From the NCBI RefSeq assembly GCF_020329435.1, contig NZ_JAGKJK010000001.1:434001-498000 (forward strand): DNA of 64,000 nt. Reading direction: 5' to 3'. A program made the translations under genes and the position numbers. Source of the stretch: Bradyrhizobium hereditatis (GTDB lineage Bacteria; Pseudomonadota; Alphaproteobacteria; Rhizobiales; Xanthobacteraceae). How positions within the stretch are numbered: position 1 is the stretch's first letter; each line of letters starts with the position of its first letter. Below the pieces are notes generated by a model. That model had not been told where the DNA came from, did not search any database, and saw nothing but the letters and a program-made list of their open reading frames with translations. Below are positions 17,155 through 25,630 of this stretch, piece by piece.

Positions 17155-18018
17155 TCAGGCCTTGTCCATGATTTGCTTGAGCAGGACCGCCAGCATGCCT
17201 ATGCCGAAGATGATGATCGCGGCCATCGTGGTGCCCACGGCAAGCATGATTCCCGTGACGATCGAAAAGTACAGCGAGATTAGCATCATGATGGTGGCGA
17301 TCACGCCGCAGATCAGGCTGAGGAGCAGAAAGATCTTCAACGGATTATAGTAGACGATCGCCTCGATGATGTATTGGAGCGTTTTAAGGGAATCCCGAAA
17401 CAGGCGCACCTTGCTCCTGCCGGTTCGCTCGAAATACTCGATCTTGTGATAGGTGACGAAGCGCCGCGTCATCATGTAGGCGAGCGTCATCGACGTTGTG
17501 AAGCTGAACGTATCGCACAGATGCGGGAAGTATTTCATCGCCGCGGTGCGGCTGAACACGCGCAGGCCGGAATTGATATCCGGAATTCGGCGGCCCGCGG
17601 TCCACTCCACGAGGAAACGCAGCACAGCGCGCAGGGGCATCTTGAGTGCGGATTGTCGATAGTGCGGGCCATGGCGCTGGCCCACGGCCATATCGAAGCC
17701 CTCGTTGTACAGTCGCACGAGCTCGGGAATGGCGGCGGCCGGATAGGTGCCGTCGGCATCGCAAATCGCGATGGTGTCGTACGTCGCTTCCTCGATCCCC
17801 CTTTTGAGGGACCGGCCATAGCCGACGTTTTGGGGGTGGCGGATGATCCGGGCACCCGCCTCCGTGGCGGCCTTTCCGGTTCCGTCAGTCGATCCGTCAT
17901 CGACGACGATGATCTCGAAGGGCATCAGCCCGGCTGCGGTCAATATGCCGGCAATATCGGTCACGGTGGCGCCGATGCCGCGCTCTTCGTTCAAGGCGGG
18001 AATGACGATCGAGATCAT
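17155..18018 (-). CDS. glycosyltransferase family 2, membrane-anchored
   Basis: Inverting GT-A glycosyltransferase of the dolichyl/undecaprenyl-phosphate sugar type, 287 residues. Motifs are VVDDGSTDGTG (Asp40-Asp41), CDADGTYP (DxD-like, 87-90) and GLRVFSR. Two C-terminal membrane helices (about 225-285) anchor it to the cytoplasmic membrane. It probably loads a sugar from a nucleotide donor onto a lipid carrier for the island's glycan pathway. Its start overlaps the upstream methyltransferase stop by four bases. Confidence 0.85.
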   Translation of the reverse strand: MISIVIPALNEERGIGATVTDIAGILTAAGLMPFEIIVVDDGSTDGTGKAATEAGARIIRHPQNVGYGRSLKRGIEEATYDTIAICDADGTYPAAAIPELVRLYNEGFDMAVGQRHGPHYRQSALKMPLRAVLRFLVEWTAGRRIPDINSGLRVFSRTAAMKYFPHLCDTFSFTTSMTLAYMMTRRFVTYHKIEYFERTGRSKVRLFRDSLKTLQYIIEAIVYYNPLKIFLLLSLICGVIATIMMLISLYFSIVTGIMLAVGTTMAAIIIFGIGMLAVLLKQIMDKA

Positions 18019-18728
18019 GTTCTGCGTGCCACGCAGATCAGGGATTGGCCGAAGAAGCCGCGGGTGAGGGGATCAACCAGCCTGGAGATCGGCAAGACGT
18101 ATTTGTCAAAGATGCGAATCTGCGCATTGACGGCGGAATCGTCCAGCGACCGATGTTTGGCAAAGCTGTTGATCCACCACGCCAGCCCGCCGATCGGATT
18201 GAAATAGCGCAGTTCGAGAATCTCGATCGGCGCCCCCGCGCAGGCCTTGAGCATCAGCAGCTTGTTGTATCTCCGGTAATGGCCGGCGAGCCGATCGAGG
18301 TCGCCGTAAAGCTGCTGCAGTGCTGGCACCAGGATCAACAGGTGTCCCCCAGGGGCAAGCGCGTTGGCCATATTGGAGACGGCGCGATTGTCATCTTCGA
18401 TATGTTCGATGACGTTGCAGCACACCACGGTATCGACGCTGCCCGGCGGAAGGCTCGATCTGAATTCCTCCGAGGTGATGTCCGCAAGCTCGAAGCTGCC
18501 TTGGGGATATCTCGCGCGCGAGCTTGCGACATTGTCCGGATCGATGTCGACGCCGCGATAGCGGCCGAGCTTGCCGAGATACTCGTAATAGCTGCCGTGG
18601 CCGATTCCGATCTCGATCACGTCATGGCCAAAATAGGGGCGCATGGTGCCGATGATCCAGTCCATGTAGTTGTGCGCATCGGCAATGGCGCTGGAAAAGG
18701 TCGGCGCCATCTGGTGGCTTGCGGACAT
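18015..18728 (-). CDS. class I SAM-dependent methyltransferase
   Basis: A 237-residue Rossmann-type methyltransferase: VIEIGIGHGSYYEYLG is motif I, RGVDID the acidic ribose-binding motif and CCNVIEHIEDD motif IV. The family commonly methylates sugars or lipids. I chose ATG 18728; a TTG four codons earlier is also possible. It ends with an ATGA overlap into the GT2 gene, so they act together, probably in glycan decoration. Confidence 0.82.
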   Translation of the reverse strand: MSASHQMAPTFSSAIADAHNYMDWIIGTMRPYFGHDVIEIGIGHGSYYEYLGKLGRYRGVDIDPDNVASSRARYPQGSFELADITSEEFRSSLPPGSVDTVVCCNVIEHIEDDNRAVSNMANALAPGGHLLILVPALQQLYGDLDRLAGHYRRYNKLLMLKACAGAPIEILELRYFNPIGGLAWWINSFAKHRSLDDSAVNAQIRIFDKYVLPISRLVDPLTRGFFGQSLICVARRT

Positions 18729-18749
18729 CTGTTCACTCAAGGGGAAAGC

Positions 18750-19532
18750 CTACTGAACGGTAACATCGCCGGAAACCGGCACGCTGGTTCGTTTCCATTT
18801 GGCCAGGAAACAAGGATACATGCCGGACCATGGAATGTTGCCGAACGCGACCTCGATCGGTTTGACGATCGGCCAGAGCATCGGCTTCACGCCGAGCGGC
18901 ACGCGCATGACGAGGCTGTTGAGGATCAGGAAATAAGCCAGTCCGCCGAAATAGCGGACCGCCTCGCCTTCGAAATAAGGTGCCGCCTGCTTCAGAATCG
19001 CATCGTGCGACAGCGCCTGCTCGGTCGGCGCATCAAAGTACTTGTCCGAGGCATACCATTTTTCCCGCACTACGTTCAGCGCGAAATCGGCGCTCGGTTC
19101 CATCATCAATAGGTGGCCGCCCGGCTTCACCATCACCGCGATGTTGCGAAGCGTCTGCGCGAGATCCGCAACGCAATGATGAAGTCCGCCGACGACGATC
19201 GCGCCGTCGAACTGTTCGGTCGTCCCGGTGGGCCGGGTCAGGTCGATCGCGTATGCCGGGTTCCCCGTCGTGCGCTGATACGACGCACAGGCCGGTTCGG
19301 AGATGTCGAAGCCGACTGTACGAACGCCGCTGAACCGTTCCATGACAGCCAGTGAATTGTAACCGCTGCCGCAGGCAAGATCGGCGATGCTGGCGTTGCT
19401 CAGATCGATGTGATTGAATAGCCAGTCATAGATGAAACGCGATCGATACTTCATCGACGAGGCATCGTAATAGTGCGCCTCGTAAGCTTCATGGATTTCG
19501 GTGTAATGCAGTTTTTGCCGGGAACTATCCAT
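18750..19532 (-). CDS. class I SAM-dependent methyltransferase
   Basis: A 260-residue methyltransferase with motif I (IADLACGSGYNSLA), motif II (TVGFDIS) and post-motif GGLHHCVADL. ATG 19532 is preferred over one ten codons upstream because it matches a typical N-terminus (MDSSRQKLHY). The C-terminal third is hydrophobic and may contact a membrane-bound acceptor. It is the first of three minus-strand genes and is divergent from the next methyltransferase. Confidence 0.8.
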   Translation of the reverse strand: MDSSRQKLHYTEIHEAYEAHYYDASSMKYRSRFIYDWLFNHIDLSNASIADLACGSGYNSLAVMERFSGVRTVGFDISEPACASYQRTTGNPAYAIDLTRPTGTTEQFDGAIVVGGLHHCVADLAQTLRNIAVMVKPGGHLLMMEPSADFALNVVREKWYASDKYFDAPTEQALSHDAILKQAAPYFEGEAVRYFGGLAYFLILNSLVMRVPLGVKPMLWPIVKPIEVAFGNIPWSGMYPCFLAKWKRTSVPVSGDVTVQ

Positions 19533-19745
19533 CGTCCAATTCGCAAAACACTTGAGTTTCAACGCCCATTTCGCGACTCTCGGAGAGGTTGCGCCAATGG
19601 CAGAATTATTGCATAGCTGCGCACGGTCGCAATATCAACCACCCTCAGCCGCCTTCCGTGCCATGCGCGAGGAAATTACCGTTTCGGGTACACTGAACGC
19701 TCGGACCGCGGTGGGGGCTTCCGCGATGTCGTCAAAGGCAGCACA

Positions 19746-20579
19746 ATGAGCGCTACACAGTCCCAGTCCCGCCTCTCAGACCAGACGATATCTGATTTCG
19801 GGGATCAATGGCGACGTTATACGGACAACGAGGGATACTACGGAGATCTGGGGATCCTGAAGGGAACCTTCGAGCCCCTGGTCAGGCTGGAGGACCTGGA
19901 AGGCAAGCGCGTTGCGGAGATCGGCAGCGGTACCGGGCGCATTGTAAGAATGCTCCTGCAGGCGGGAGCGAAAGAGGTTACGGCGATCGAGCCGTCGGCC
20001 GCTTTCGAGGTGCTGGAGCGCAATCTCTCGGGCGATGCGGACCGAGTGGTGCTTCTCAATAGAGCGGGACACGAAATTCCCAGGGAAGGTGCGTACGACT
20101 TTGTCGTCTCGATCGGCGTCATTCACCATATCCCGAACCCCGATCCCGTCATAGCCGCGTCGTTGGATGCGCTGCGGCCCGGCGGGAAGATGGTTGTCTG
20201 GCTCTATGGAAAGGAAGGCAGCGGCGTCATCGTAACCGGCATTCGTATGTTGCGTACCGTGACCACCCGACTTCCACATTTTTTCGTAGCAGCGATCGCG
20301 CATATGCTGTCGCTGGCGCTTGACCTCTATATTTACGCTTGCCGCTTCATTCCCGGATTACCACTGCGTGACTACGTGAAAAACGTGCTCGGCCGGTTTT
20401 CGCCCTCGAAGCGCTATCTGGTGATATACGATCAATTGAGGCCGGCGTATGCAAAGTATTATTGCGAGGCCGAGGCGCGCGCCCTGCTGGAATCGAACGG
20501 CTTCGCCGACGTCCAAACGCACTTCCGTTACGGATACAGTTGGACGGTGGTCGGGACACGGACGGCAAATGCGGCCTAG
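19746..20579 (+). CDS. class I SAM-dependent methyltransferase
   Basis: A 277-residue methyltransferase with motif I (VAEIGSGTGRIVRMLL), an acidic motif II (VTAIEPS) and GVIHHIPNPD. A hydrophobic segment (residues about 180-205) suggests membrane association. It is transcribed divergently from the 18750-19532 gene. The acceptor is unknown; the setting suggests a sugar or polyisoprenoid-linked glycan. Confidence 0.82.
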   Translation: MSATQSQSRLSDQTISDFGDQWRRYTDNEGYYGDLGILKGTFEPLVRLEDLEGKRVAEIGSGTGRIVRMLLQAGAKEVTAIEPSAAFEVLERNLSGDADRVVLLNRAGHEIPREGAYDFVVSIGVIHHIPNPDPVIAASLDALRPGGKMVVWLYGKEGSGVIVTGIRMLRTVTTRLPHFFVAAIAHMLSLALDLYIYACRFIPGLPLRDYVKNVLGRFSPSKRYLVIYDQLRPAYAKYYCEAEARALLESNGFADVQTHFRYGYSWTVVGTRTANAA

Positions 20580-20709
20580 CATGCGTTCGCCGCCCGAGCG
20601 GGACGTAAGTCCCAGAATGCGCGCAAGTTGCGCGACACCACATTCATTGCATAGCTCTACGCAATCGCGGCATTAGCCGCGGCGCGGATTTGGCGCTCAG
20701 GAAAACTCC

Positions 20710-22377
20710 ATGCGATCTCGAAGTTTAGTAGGTGGACTGGTCGCGTTTGGCGTCCTGGTGATATGGCTTTATACGTTCCAGCAACGACTTCCCTACATGG
20801 ACCAGATTCCGGTATTTGACGCCGACGTCACGACCGCCGCGGCAAACATGTGGGCCCGGATCTGGTGGGACGAGGGGGCGCGGAATCTGCTGTTCGCCAC
20901 CCCGCGCGCACCGCTTTCCATTGAAACGCCGACGATGGAGCTGCGCGGTATCTACGATTCCTGGCCGCCGGGCGCCTTTGTCATCGTCTATCTTGCCGCA
21001 ATGTTTTTCGGCATCCAGCCAAGCATTCCGCTGGTGAACTGGATCAACGTCACCATGCACGGGCTGATCGCTCTGGCGGCCGCGCTCGCCGTCTTCAATC
21101 TCGCGTCGATGAACCGGCTTGGCAAGGTGACCAGCGGCTTGCTTGCGCTCGGGGTGGCGTTTCCGATCCTACTCTCGCGCGGCCCGATCTATGCGTTTTC
21201 GCAGATCTACGACGTTGTCACCGCGGTCCTGATATTCACCGCGGTATTCCTGCTGCTCGAGGTGCTGTATTACGGCGCGAGGTCGCAACGCGACAGATGG
21301 GTCATCACTGCGCTGCAACTGACCACGATTTATCTGGCATTTTTCGTCGACTGGCTGTCCTACACGCTGTTCGTTTTCTGGCTGATCAGCCGTTTCGCCG
21401 CAGGATACGCTGGCGTCCTCGAGCCGATGAAGCTGCGTCGGTTTTTCAGCCTGTTGTTGCTGCCGGTTTCGGCATTTTCGATCTTCCTTGCCTGGCGGTT
21501 TCTGGCGCCGGGCGCGCAGGGCGTCGTTGCCTCGATCAAACATCTGATCCACAAGGTCCTGCAGCGGATGAACCTGACTAATGACAGTCCGATCACCGGA
21601 TTTGCCAAGGCGTTCTTCGAGGAGATGCATGAGGACTATTATTCGCCGCTGGCGTTCCCGCTGATTGCGGTCTCCGCGCTGGTGACCGTGGGATTGCTCA
21701 TCGCCGCGTTTCGGCGGGCCCGCGATCCCTCCGAACGCCAGTCGATCTTTGCGACCATGTCGATTTTGCTGCTGATCACCGTTCCGTTCTATCTGCATAT
21801 GATCGTGCTCTACCAGCATACGTTCATTCACCGATGGGCGATCACGAAGGCGTTGTTCGCCTATTCTATGATTCCATTTGCCTTGCTGCCGATTTCGATT
21901 TTCGTGCTGTTCCGGCAGTCGATTGGCCAGTCCAAATTTCGTTTGCCGCGGTCGGGGCTCGCGGCGGTCGGGCTGCTTTTGGCTGGATCGGCGCTGTTCG
22001 ATGCCGTGAGCGTAACGTCCTACGACAGCTATGCGCTGCGAGGGCGCGTCGACCGCAATACTTACCGGATGTGGGACGACATCGGCCGTAACACGGCCTA
22101 CAAGGATGTCGTCGTATCCCCGGTTCTCGAAGCCAATCCGATCAGCGTGCAGGTCGGAACGGCTTACAAGCTGGTCCATCACGCCGACAATTTTGCAGAC
22201 GTCGAGAAGGTCGTCGCGCGGGTGTGCGGCGATTTCAATGTCGTGGTCGCGTTGCCGAAAGGGAGCGAGCCCGGCGAGTTTGCGTCGCGCGAGCCTGCGC
22301 AGGTGATCGATACCGGCCGAATTCGATTGCTGAGATTTTCTTCGTACCCAGGAAAGGCCGTCGATTGTCCCCGCTAG
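20710..22377 (+). CDS. polytopic membrane protein, probable GT-C-type glycosyltransferase
   Basis: A 555-residue inner-membrane protein with about ten transmembrane helices and a C-terminal soluble domain (residues about 440-555). A periplasmic loop after the first helix carries acidic residues (PVFDADVTT), as in GT-C enzymes that use polyprenyl-phosphate sugars. No clear PMT motif is seen, so the assignment rests on topology and on the neighbouring lipid-carrier GT2. An alternative is a glycan export or polymerase component. Confidence 0.65.
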   Translation: MRSRSLVGGLVAFGVLVIWLYTFQQRLPYMDQIPVFDADVTTAAANMWARIWWDEGARNLLFATPRAPLSIETPTMELRGIYDSWPPGAFVIVYLAAMFFGIQPSIPLVNWINVTMHGLIALAAALAVFNLASMNRLGKVTSGLLALGVAFPILLSRGPIYAFSQIYDVVTAVLIFTAVFLLLEVLYYGARSQRDRWVITALQLTTIYLAFFVDWLSYTLFVFWLISRFAAGYAGVLEPMKLRRFFSLLLLPVSAFSIFLAWRFLAPGAQGVVASIKHLIHKVLQRMNLTNDSPITGFAKAFFEEMHEDYYSPLAFPLIAVSALVTVGLLIAAFRRARDPSERQSIFATMSILLLITVPFYLHMIVLYQHTFIHRWAITKALFAYSMIPFALLPISIFVLFRQSIGQSKFRLPRSGLAAVGLLLAGSALFDAVSVTSYDSYALRGRVDRNTYRMWDDIGRNTAYKDVVVSPVLEANPISVQVGTAYKLVHHADNFADVEKVVARVCGDFNVVVALPKGSEPGEFASREPAQVIDTGRIRLLRFSSYPGKAVDCPR

Positions 22378-22476
22378 TCCATTGTTGATATCGCTGCAGC
22401 CGGCTATCGTGGACGACGTATGCGCTACTGGTCTCGTTGGTTCCTCCCCCCGCAACTCTAATCCGATCCAGCTCTC

Positions 22477-24384
22477 ATGTGCGGTATCGCCGGTATCCTC
22501 CATCTTGACGGCCGGAACGTCGATCCGGCGGTCCTGACACGGATGACGGCCGTGCTGGCGCATCGTGGTCCCGATGCCGGCGAAACCTGGCACGACGGTC
22601 CGATTGGCTTCGGGCACCGGCGACTTGCGATCCGCGATCTCTCGGCGGCCGGCCGGCAGCCGATGAGCGATCCGAGCGGCCGGATCACCGTTACCTATAA
22701 CGGCGAGATCTACAACGAAGCCGAACTGCGTGTCGAACTCGAACGTGATTTTGGCGTGGTGTTTCGCTCGCATTGCGACACGGAAATCCTGCCGGCGGGG
22801 TATCTTGCGTGGGGTGAGGATTTGTTTTCCCGCATCGAGGGAATCTTCGCGGTCGGACTGTGGGACGCGGCGACCAGGCGCCTGATCCTTGCGCGCGACT
22901 CGATCGGAACCAAGCCGCTGTTCTTCTCGCAGGTGGGGACGGTCGTTCGCTTCGCCAGCGAGATCAAGGGGCTGCTCGCCGATCCCGCGCACCCACGCGA
23001 CATGGATCTAAAAGGGCTGCATCGCTTCTTCGCGATGGGCTATGTCGGGCCGACCACGACGACCATGCGGCACATTCGCCAGGTCGAGCCGGGTTCGATC
23101 GTGGTCTATCAGAACGGCAGCGAGACATCGCAGCGATTCTGGAAGCCGCGGCGGACCAGGGACTTTCGGAGCCTCGACGAGGCCGTCGAGGCGTTCCTGC
23201 CGCTGTTCGATCAGGTCGTCAGCGACCAGTTGATCAGCGACGTGCCGGTCGGAATCCTGCAGAGCGGCGGCATCGACAGCTCGATGGTGGCCTATTCGGT
23301 CGCAAAGCGCGGCAAGTTTCCGCTCGTCACCGCTGCGTTCGCCGAACAGTCCCACGATGAAACCGAGATCGCCTCGATGGTGGCGCGGCAGACCGCGCTG
23401 CCGCACCGGATCGTTCCGGTGAGCGAGGATCCGTTTCCCGACGCGACGCTCGCCCGTGTCGTGCACCATTTCGATGGCCAGGTCGCGGACGAAGCCGCCG
23501 GACCGCTGCTACTATTGACCGCCGAGCTTCGCCGCAACTCCACGGTGGCGCTTTCCGGCGACGGTGCCGACGAATTCTTCGGCGGCTACTCGACCTACCG
23601 GGCGTCGCGGCTGGCCGAGCGCTTCGGCAACATGATCCCGGGGCCTGTGGCGAGAACCGCGGGCAGGTGGACCTACGCCTCGTCGGGGGCGAACGAGACG
23701 CGGTTGCCGGCGACCGCGCTGCTGTCGCGCTTCCTGCTGGGCGTCGCCTCCGGCGGCCCGTATGCCCATGCCGAATGGCGGCGCTATGTCCCGGAATTTC
23801 TCATTCCGCGGCTGTATGGACCGGCGCTGCGCCACCTCGCGGAGCAAAGCCCGATGGCGGGCTATCGGGCTGCGATCGAGCAGGCCGACGGCCCGACGCT
23901 TCTGGATCGATGCCTGATCGCGGACCAGACCTATCACCTGCCGACCGGTCTATTGATGAAAACGGACGCGATGAGTATGGCGAACGGCGTCGAGATCCGC
24001 GTGCCGTTTCTCGACCGGCGGATCATGGAATTTTCCGGTCGCTGCGCCCTCGATCTGCTGGTGCCGCCGCGCGGGCCGAGCAAGCCGCTGTTGCGCAAGG
24101 CGCTGCGCGACAAGGGCGCGGCGGCGAAGATCACCGATGCGCCGAAGCGGGGTTTCAACAATCCGCTAGCCGGATTGCTGCGCGGTTCGCTGCGCCCTCT
24201 GTGTGAAAATGCGTTCGAGCGCTCGCGCGGCATTTTCGAGCCCTATCTTGAGCCCGACGCGATCCGCGAGCTGTGGCGGGATCACACCAACCGGAAAGCC
24301 AATCACGCCTATGCGTTATGGCCGCTGCTGACATTTGCGCTCTACCGATCGAGCCTGGAAAGCGTTCAGTTGCTGGGTCATTAG
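22477..24384 (+). CDS. asnB: asparagine synthase (glutamine-hydrolysing) family amidotransferase
   Basis: A 635-residue two-domain enzyme. The N-terminal Ntn glutaminase starts MCGIAGIL with nucleophile Cys2 and has the family motif YNGEIYNEAEL. The C-terminal synthetase has the ATP-pyrophosphatase loop SGGIDSS (263-269) and LSGDGADEFFGGY. In polysaccharide loci such enzymes often amidate uronic acids or other acidic sugars rather than make asparagine. Its place beside glycosyltransferase and methyltransferase genes favours that role, which is inferred. It closes the island's coding block. Confidence 0.9.
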   Translation: MCGIAGILHLDGRNVDPAVLTRMTAVLAHRGPDAGETWHDGPIGFGHRRLAIRDLSAAGRQPMSDPSGRITVTYNGEIYNEAELRVELERDFGVVFRSHCDTEILPAGYLAWGEDLFSRIEGIFAVGLWDAATRRLILARDSIGTKPLFFSQVGTVVRFASEIKGLLADPAHPRDMDLKGLHRFFAMGYVGPTTTTMRHIRQVEPGSIVVYQNGSETSQRFWKPRRTRDFRSLDEAVEAFLPLFDQVVSDQLISDVPVGILQSGGIDSSMVAYSVAKRGKFPLVTAAFAEQSHDETEIASMVARQTALPHRIVPVSEDPFPDATLARVVHHFDGQVADEAAGPLLLLTAELRRNSTVALSGDGADEFFGGYSTYRASRLAERFGNMIPGPVARTAGRWTYASSGANETRLPATALLSRFLLGVASGGPYAHAEWRRYVPEFLIPRLYGPALRHLAEQSPMAGYRAAIEQADGPTLLDRCLIADQTYHLPTGLLMKTDAMSMANGVEIRVPFLDRRIMEFSGRCALDLLVPPRGPSKPLLRKALRDKGAAAKITDAPKRGFNNPLAGLLRGSLRPLCENAFERSRGIFEPYLEPDAIRELWRDHTNRKANHAYALWPLLTFALYRSSLESVQLLGH

Positions 24385-24398
24385 CCGGCTTGCAAAGT

Positions 24399-24808
24399 TT
24401 ACTGTTGCCCCTGCCACCGGGCGACTGCCTGGTTGACGGCGGCGCGATCGCGCCAGTCCTCAGGCGACAGCTGCATCGCAGGCTCTTCTCCGCTCGGATA
24501 GTCAACGGGCTATCGAGCGGCTTATAGGTCCATTGCCACCATTGATCAAAGACATCAATCAGGAAACATCGAAGCAGCCGGGCCAGGTTCTTCTCGTCTC
24601 TAAGAAACTTTTCGACTTCGTTGACGATCCAGGCGCGCCGAGTTCGAAGATGAGGCGATCTGAAGTACGTCGGCGACAGCGATCCCTTGCGGGCCTCGTT
24701 GATCGGGGTGATCAAAACCAGCAGAAATCGTGGACGCCGCTGAGCCTTCTTTGCGGTTGACGGCCAGCAGGACGACTCCGATCGGGAACGACGATCGAAC
24801 GACGACAA
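24399..24808 (-). pseudogene. possible frameshifted gene remnant, unidentified
   Basis: One frame reads like protein upstream (NEVEKFLRDEKNLARLL, then FDQWWQWTYKPLDSP). After a shift near 24510 a second frame continues as SGEEPAMQLSPEDWRDRAAV and ends WQGQQ-stop at 24399. Joined, they give a coherent charged, aromatic-rich C-terminus. I do not recognise the family. It could be a decayed gene of the element, or coincidence in GC-rich DNA. Confidence 0.3.
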
Positions 24809-24959
24809 GCAGCAGCCGCCTAGATGGGCAAATACGCCTGATTCGCCTGCTTTCCATTCGCTACCGGCTTGGGTTCGAGCGGTGGCGGCTCACCCGTCGA
24901 CATACTTGACCTGAGACAGACAAACAGGATCGGCCAGACGAACCGGCGGGCCGTCGCTT

Positions 24960-25203
24960 CTGAATGTGACCGAGGAGTGCATTGCGTGCTGCCCTCGGTC
25001 TCAGATCGGCGGCGGGGAGTCGGCTGGCGGACACGGCGCGACAGCGCACCAGCTCATGTCCTGGTTGGGCTGGCGCTACTCTGAGCGAAGCCGAGCGATA
25101 CACCAAGGAAGCCGATCGGAAACGCCTCGCGGCGGAGGCGGCAAGGCTCATTACAGGAACAGGAATTGGCAAATCGGAAATCCAGTTTGCAAAAAAACGA
25201 TAA
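24960..25203 (+). pseudogene. tyrosine recombinase (phage integrase) C-terminal remnant, frameshifted
   Basis: In one frame LGLRSAAGSRLAD corresponds to the HGLRKA box with the second catalytic arginine. A second frame continues GHGATAHQLMSWLGW. The first frame then resumes as TLSEAERYTKEADRKRLA, which contains the catalytic tyrosine context (RYTKEAD), and stops at 25201-25203. The N-terminal two thirds and the first arginine are missing. Two compensating frameshifts make it inactive. It ends 32 bases from the tRNA-Arg 3' end, as expected for a tRNA-targeting integrase. Confidence 0.7.
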
Positions 25204-25235
25204 GTCATTGAAAGGAAAGAAAGTGAAAACATGAG

Positions 25236-25312
25236 TGGCGATCCCGGCAGGATTCGAACCTGCAACCCGCGGAGTAGAAATCCGCTACTCTATCCAGTTG
25301 AGCTACGGGACC
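25236..25312 (-). tRNA. tRNA-Arg (anticodon TCT)
   Basis: A full cloverleaf reads on the minus strand: acceptor GGTCCCG paired with CGGGATC, D arm GCTC-AACTGGATA-GAGT and anticodon stem GCGGA/TCCGC with loop TTTCTAC (anticodon TCT). The T arm is GCAGG-TTCGAAT-CCTGC, followed by discriminator G and an encoded CCA. Length is 77 bases. Its last 15 bases are duplicated at 16128-16142, so it is the likely integration site of the neighbouring island; the gene itself is intact. Confidence 0.95.
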
Positions 25313-25630
25313 GTCCAGGCGACTGCCGGCTGGCAATCCCTTAAGGCCTATCTAGCACTGCCAATATGAAAAATCCGCTTTCCCGCCAAGACGGTCGAAC
25401 CGATTTCCTTAAGGATGCGACAAAGCCAGACGGCGGGCCATAGCCTTGCGCCTGCCACTGACACATATGCCTGCCCGCCGGCTGCCGGTCAGGGTGGGTG
25501 GGACCGGTTGGACTGCCGAAATCATGCATGCGACCCTTTCGCAAGCCAGAGCGTTACCGCCATCAGTCCGTCACCTTTTCGCGCCTTTTTTGATCGTTAC
25601 GCGGCTGATGTCCGCGGCAAGGAGCCCATC
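25313..25630. other. intergenic stretch upstream of the alpha-2-macroglobulin gene
   Basis: About 320 bases hold the promoters of the divergent tRNA-Arg (minus) and alpha-2-macroglobulin (plus) genes. The macroglobulin frame extends back to 25415 but without a ribosome site. I see no convincing hexamer pair or operator. Confidence 0.4.

Larger units (their letters stand above)
16128..25250. mobile_element. putative genomic island at tRNA-Arg(TCT)
   Basis: The 15 bases TGGCGATCCCGGCAG at 16128-16142 exactly repeat, in the same orientation, the 3' end of the tRNA-Arg gene (25236-25250, including encoded CCA). A frameshifted tyrosine-recombinase remnant lies between the repeats, right beside the tRNA. 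This is the classical layout of an element integrated at a tRNA 3' end. Cargo is a small hypothetical protein, a GT2 glycosyltransferase, three methyltransferases, a polytopic membrane protein and an AsnB-type enzyme. The integrase is dead, so the island appears fixed. Confidence 0.65.

Noticed and set aside
21169..22992. 607-codon open frame on the minus strand
   Set aside because: It is antisense to the membrane protein and asnB, is rich in Arg/His/Asp/Gln as typical antisense frames in high-GC DNA, and has no recognisable domain or ribosome site.
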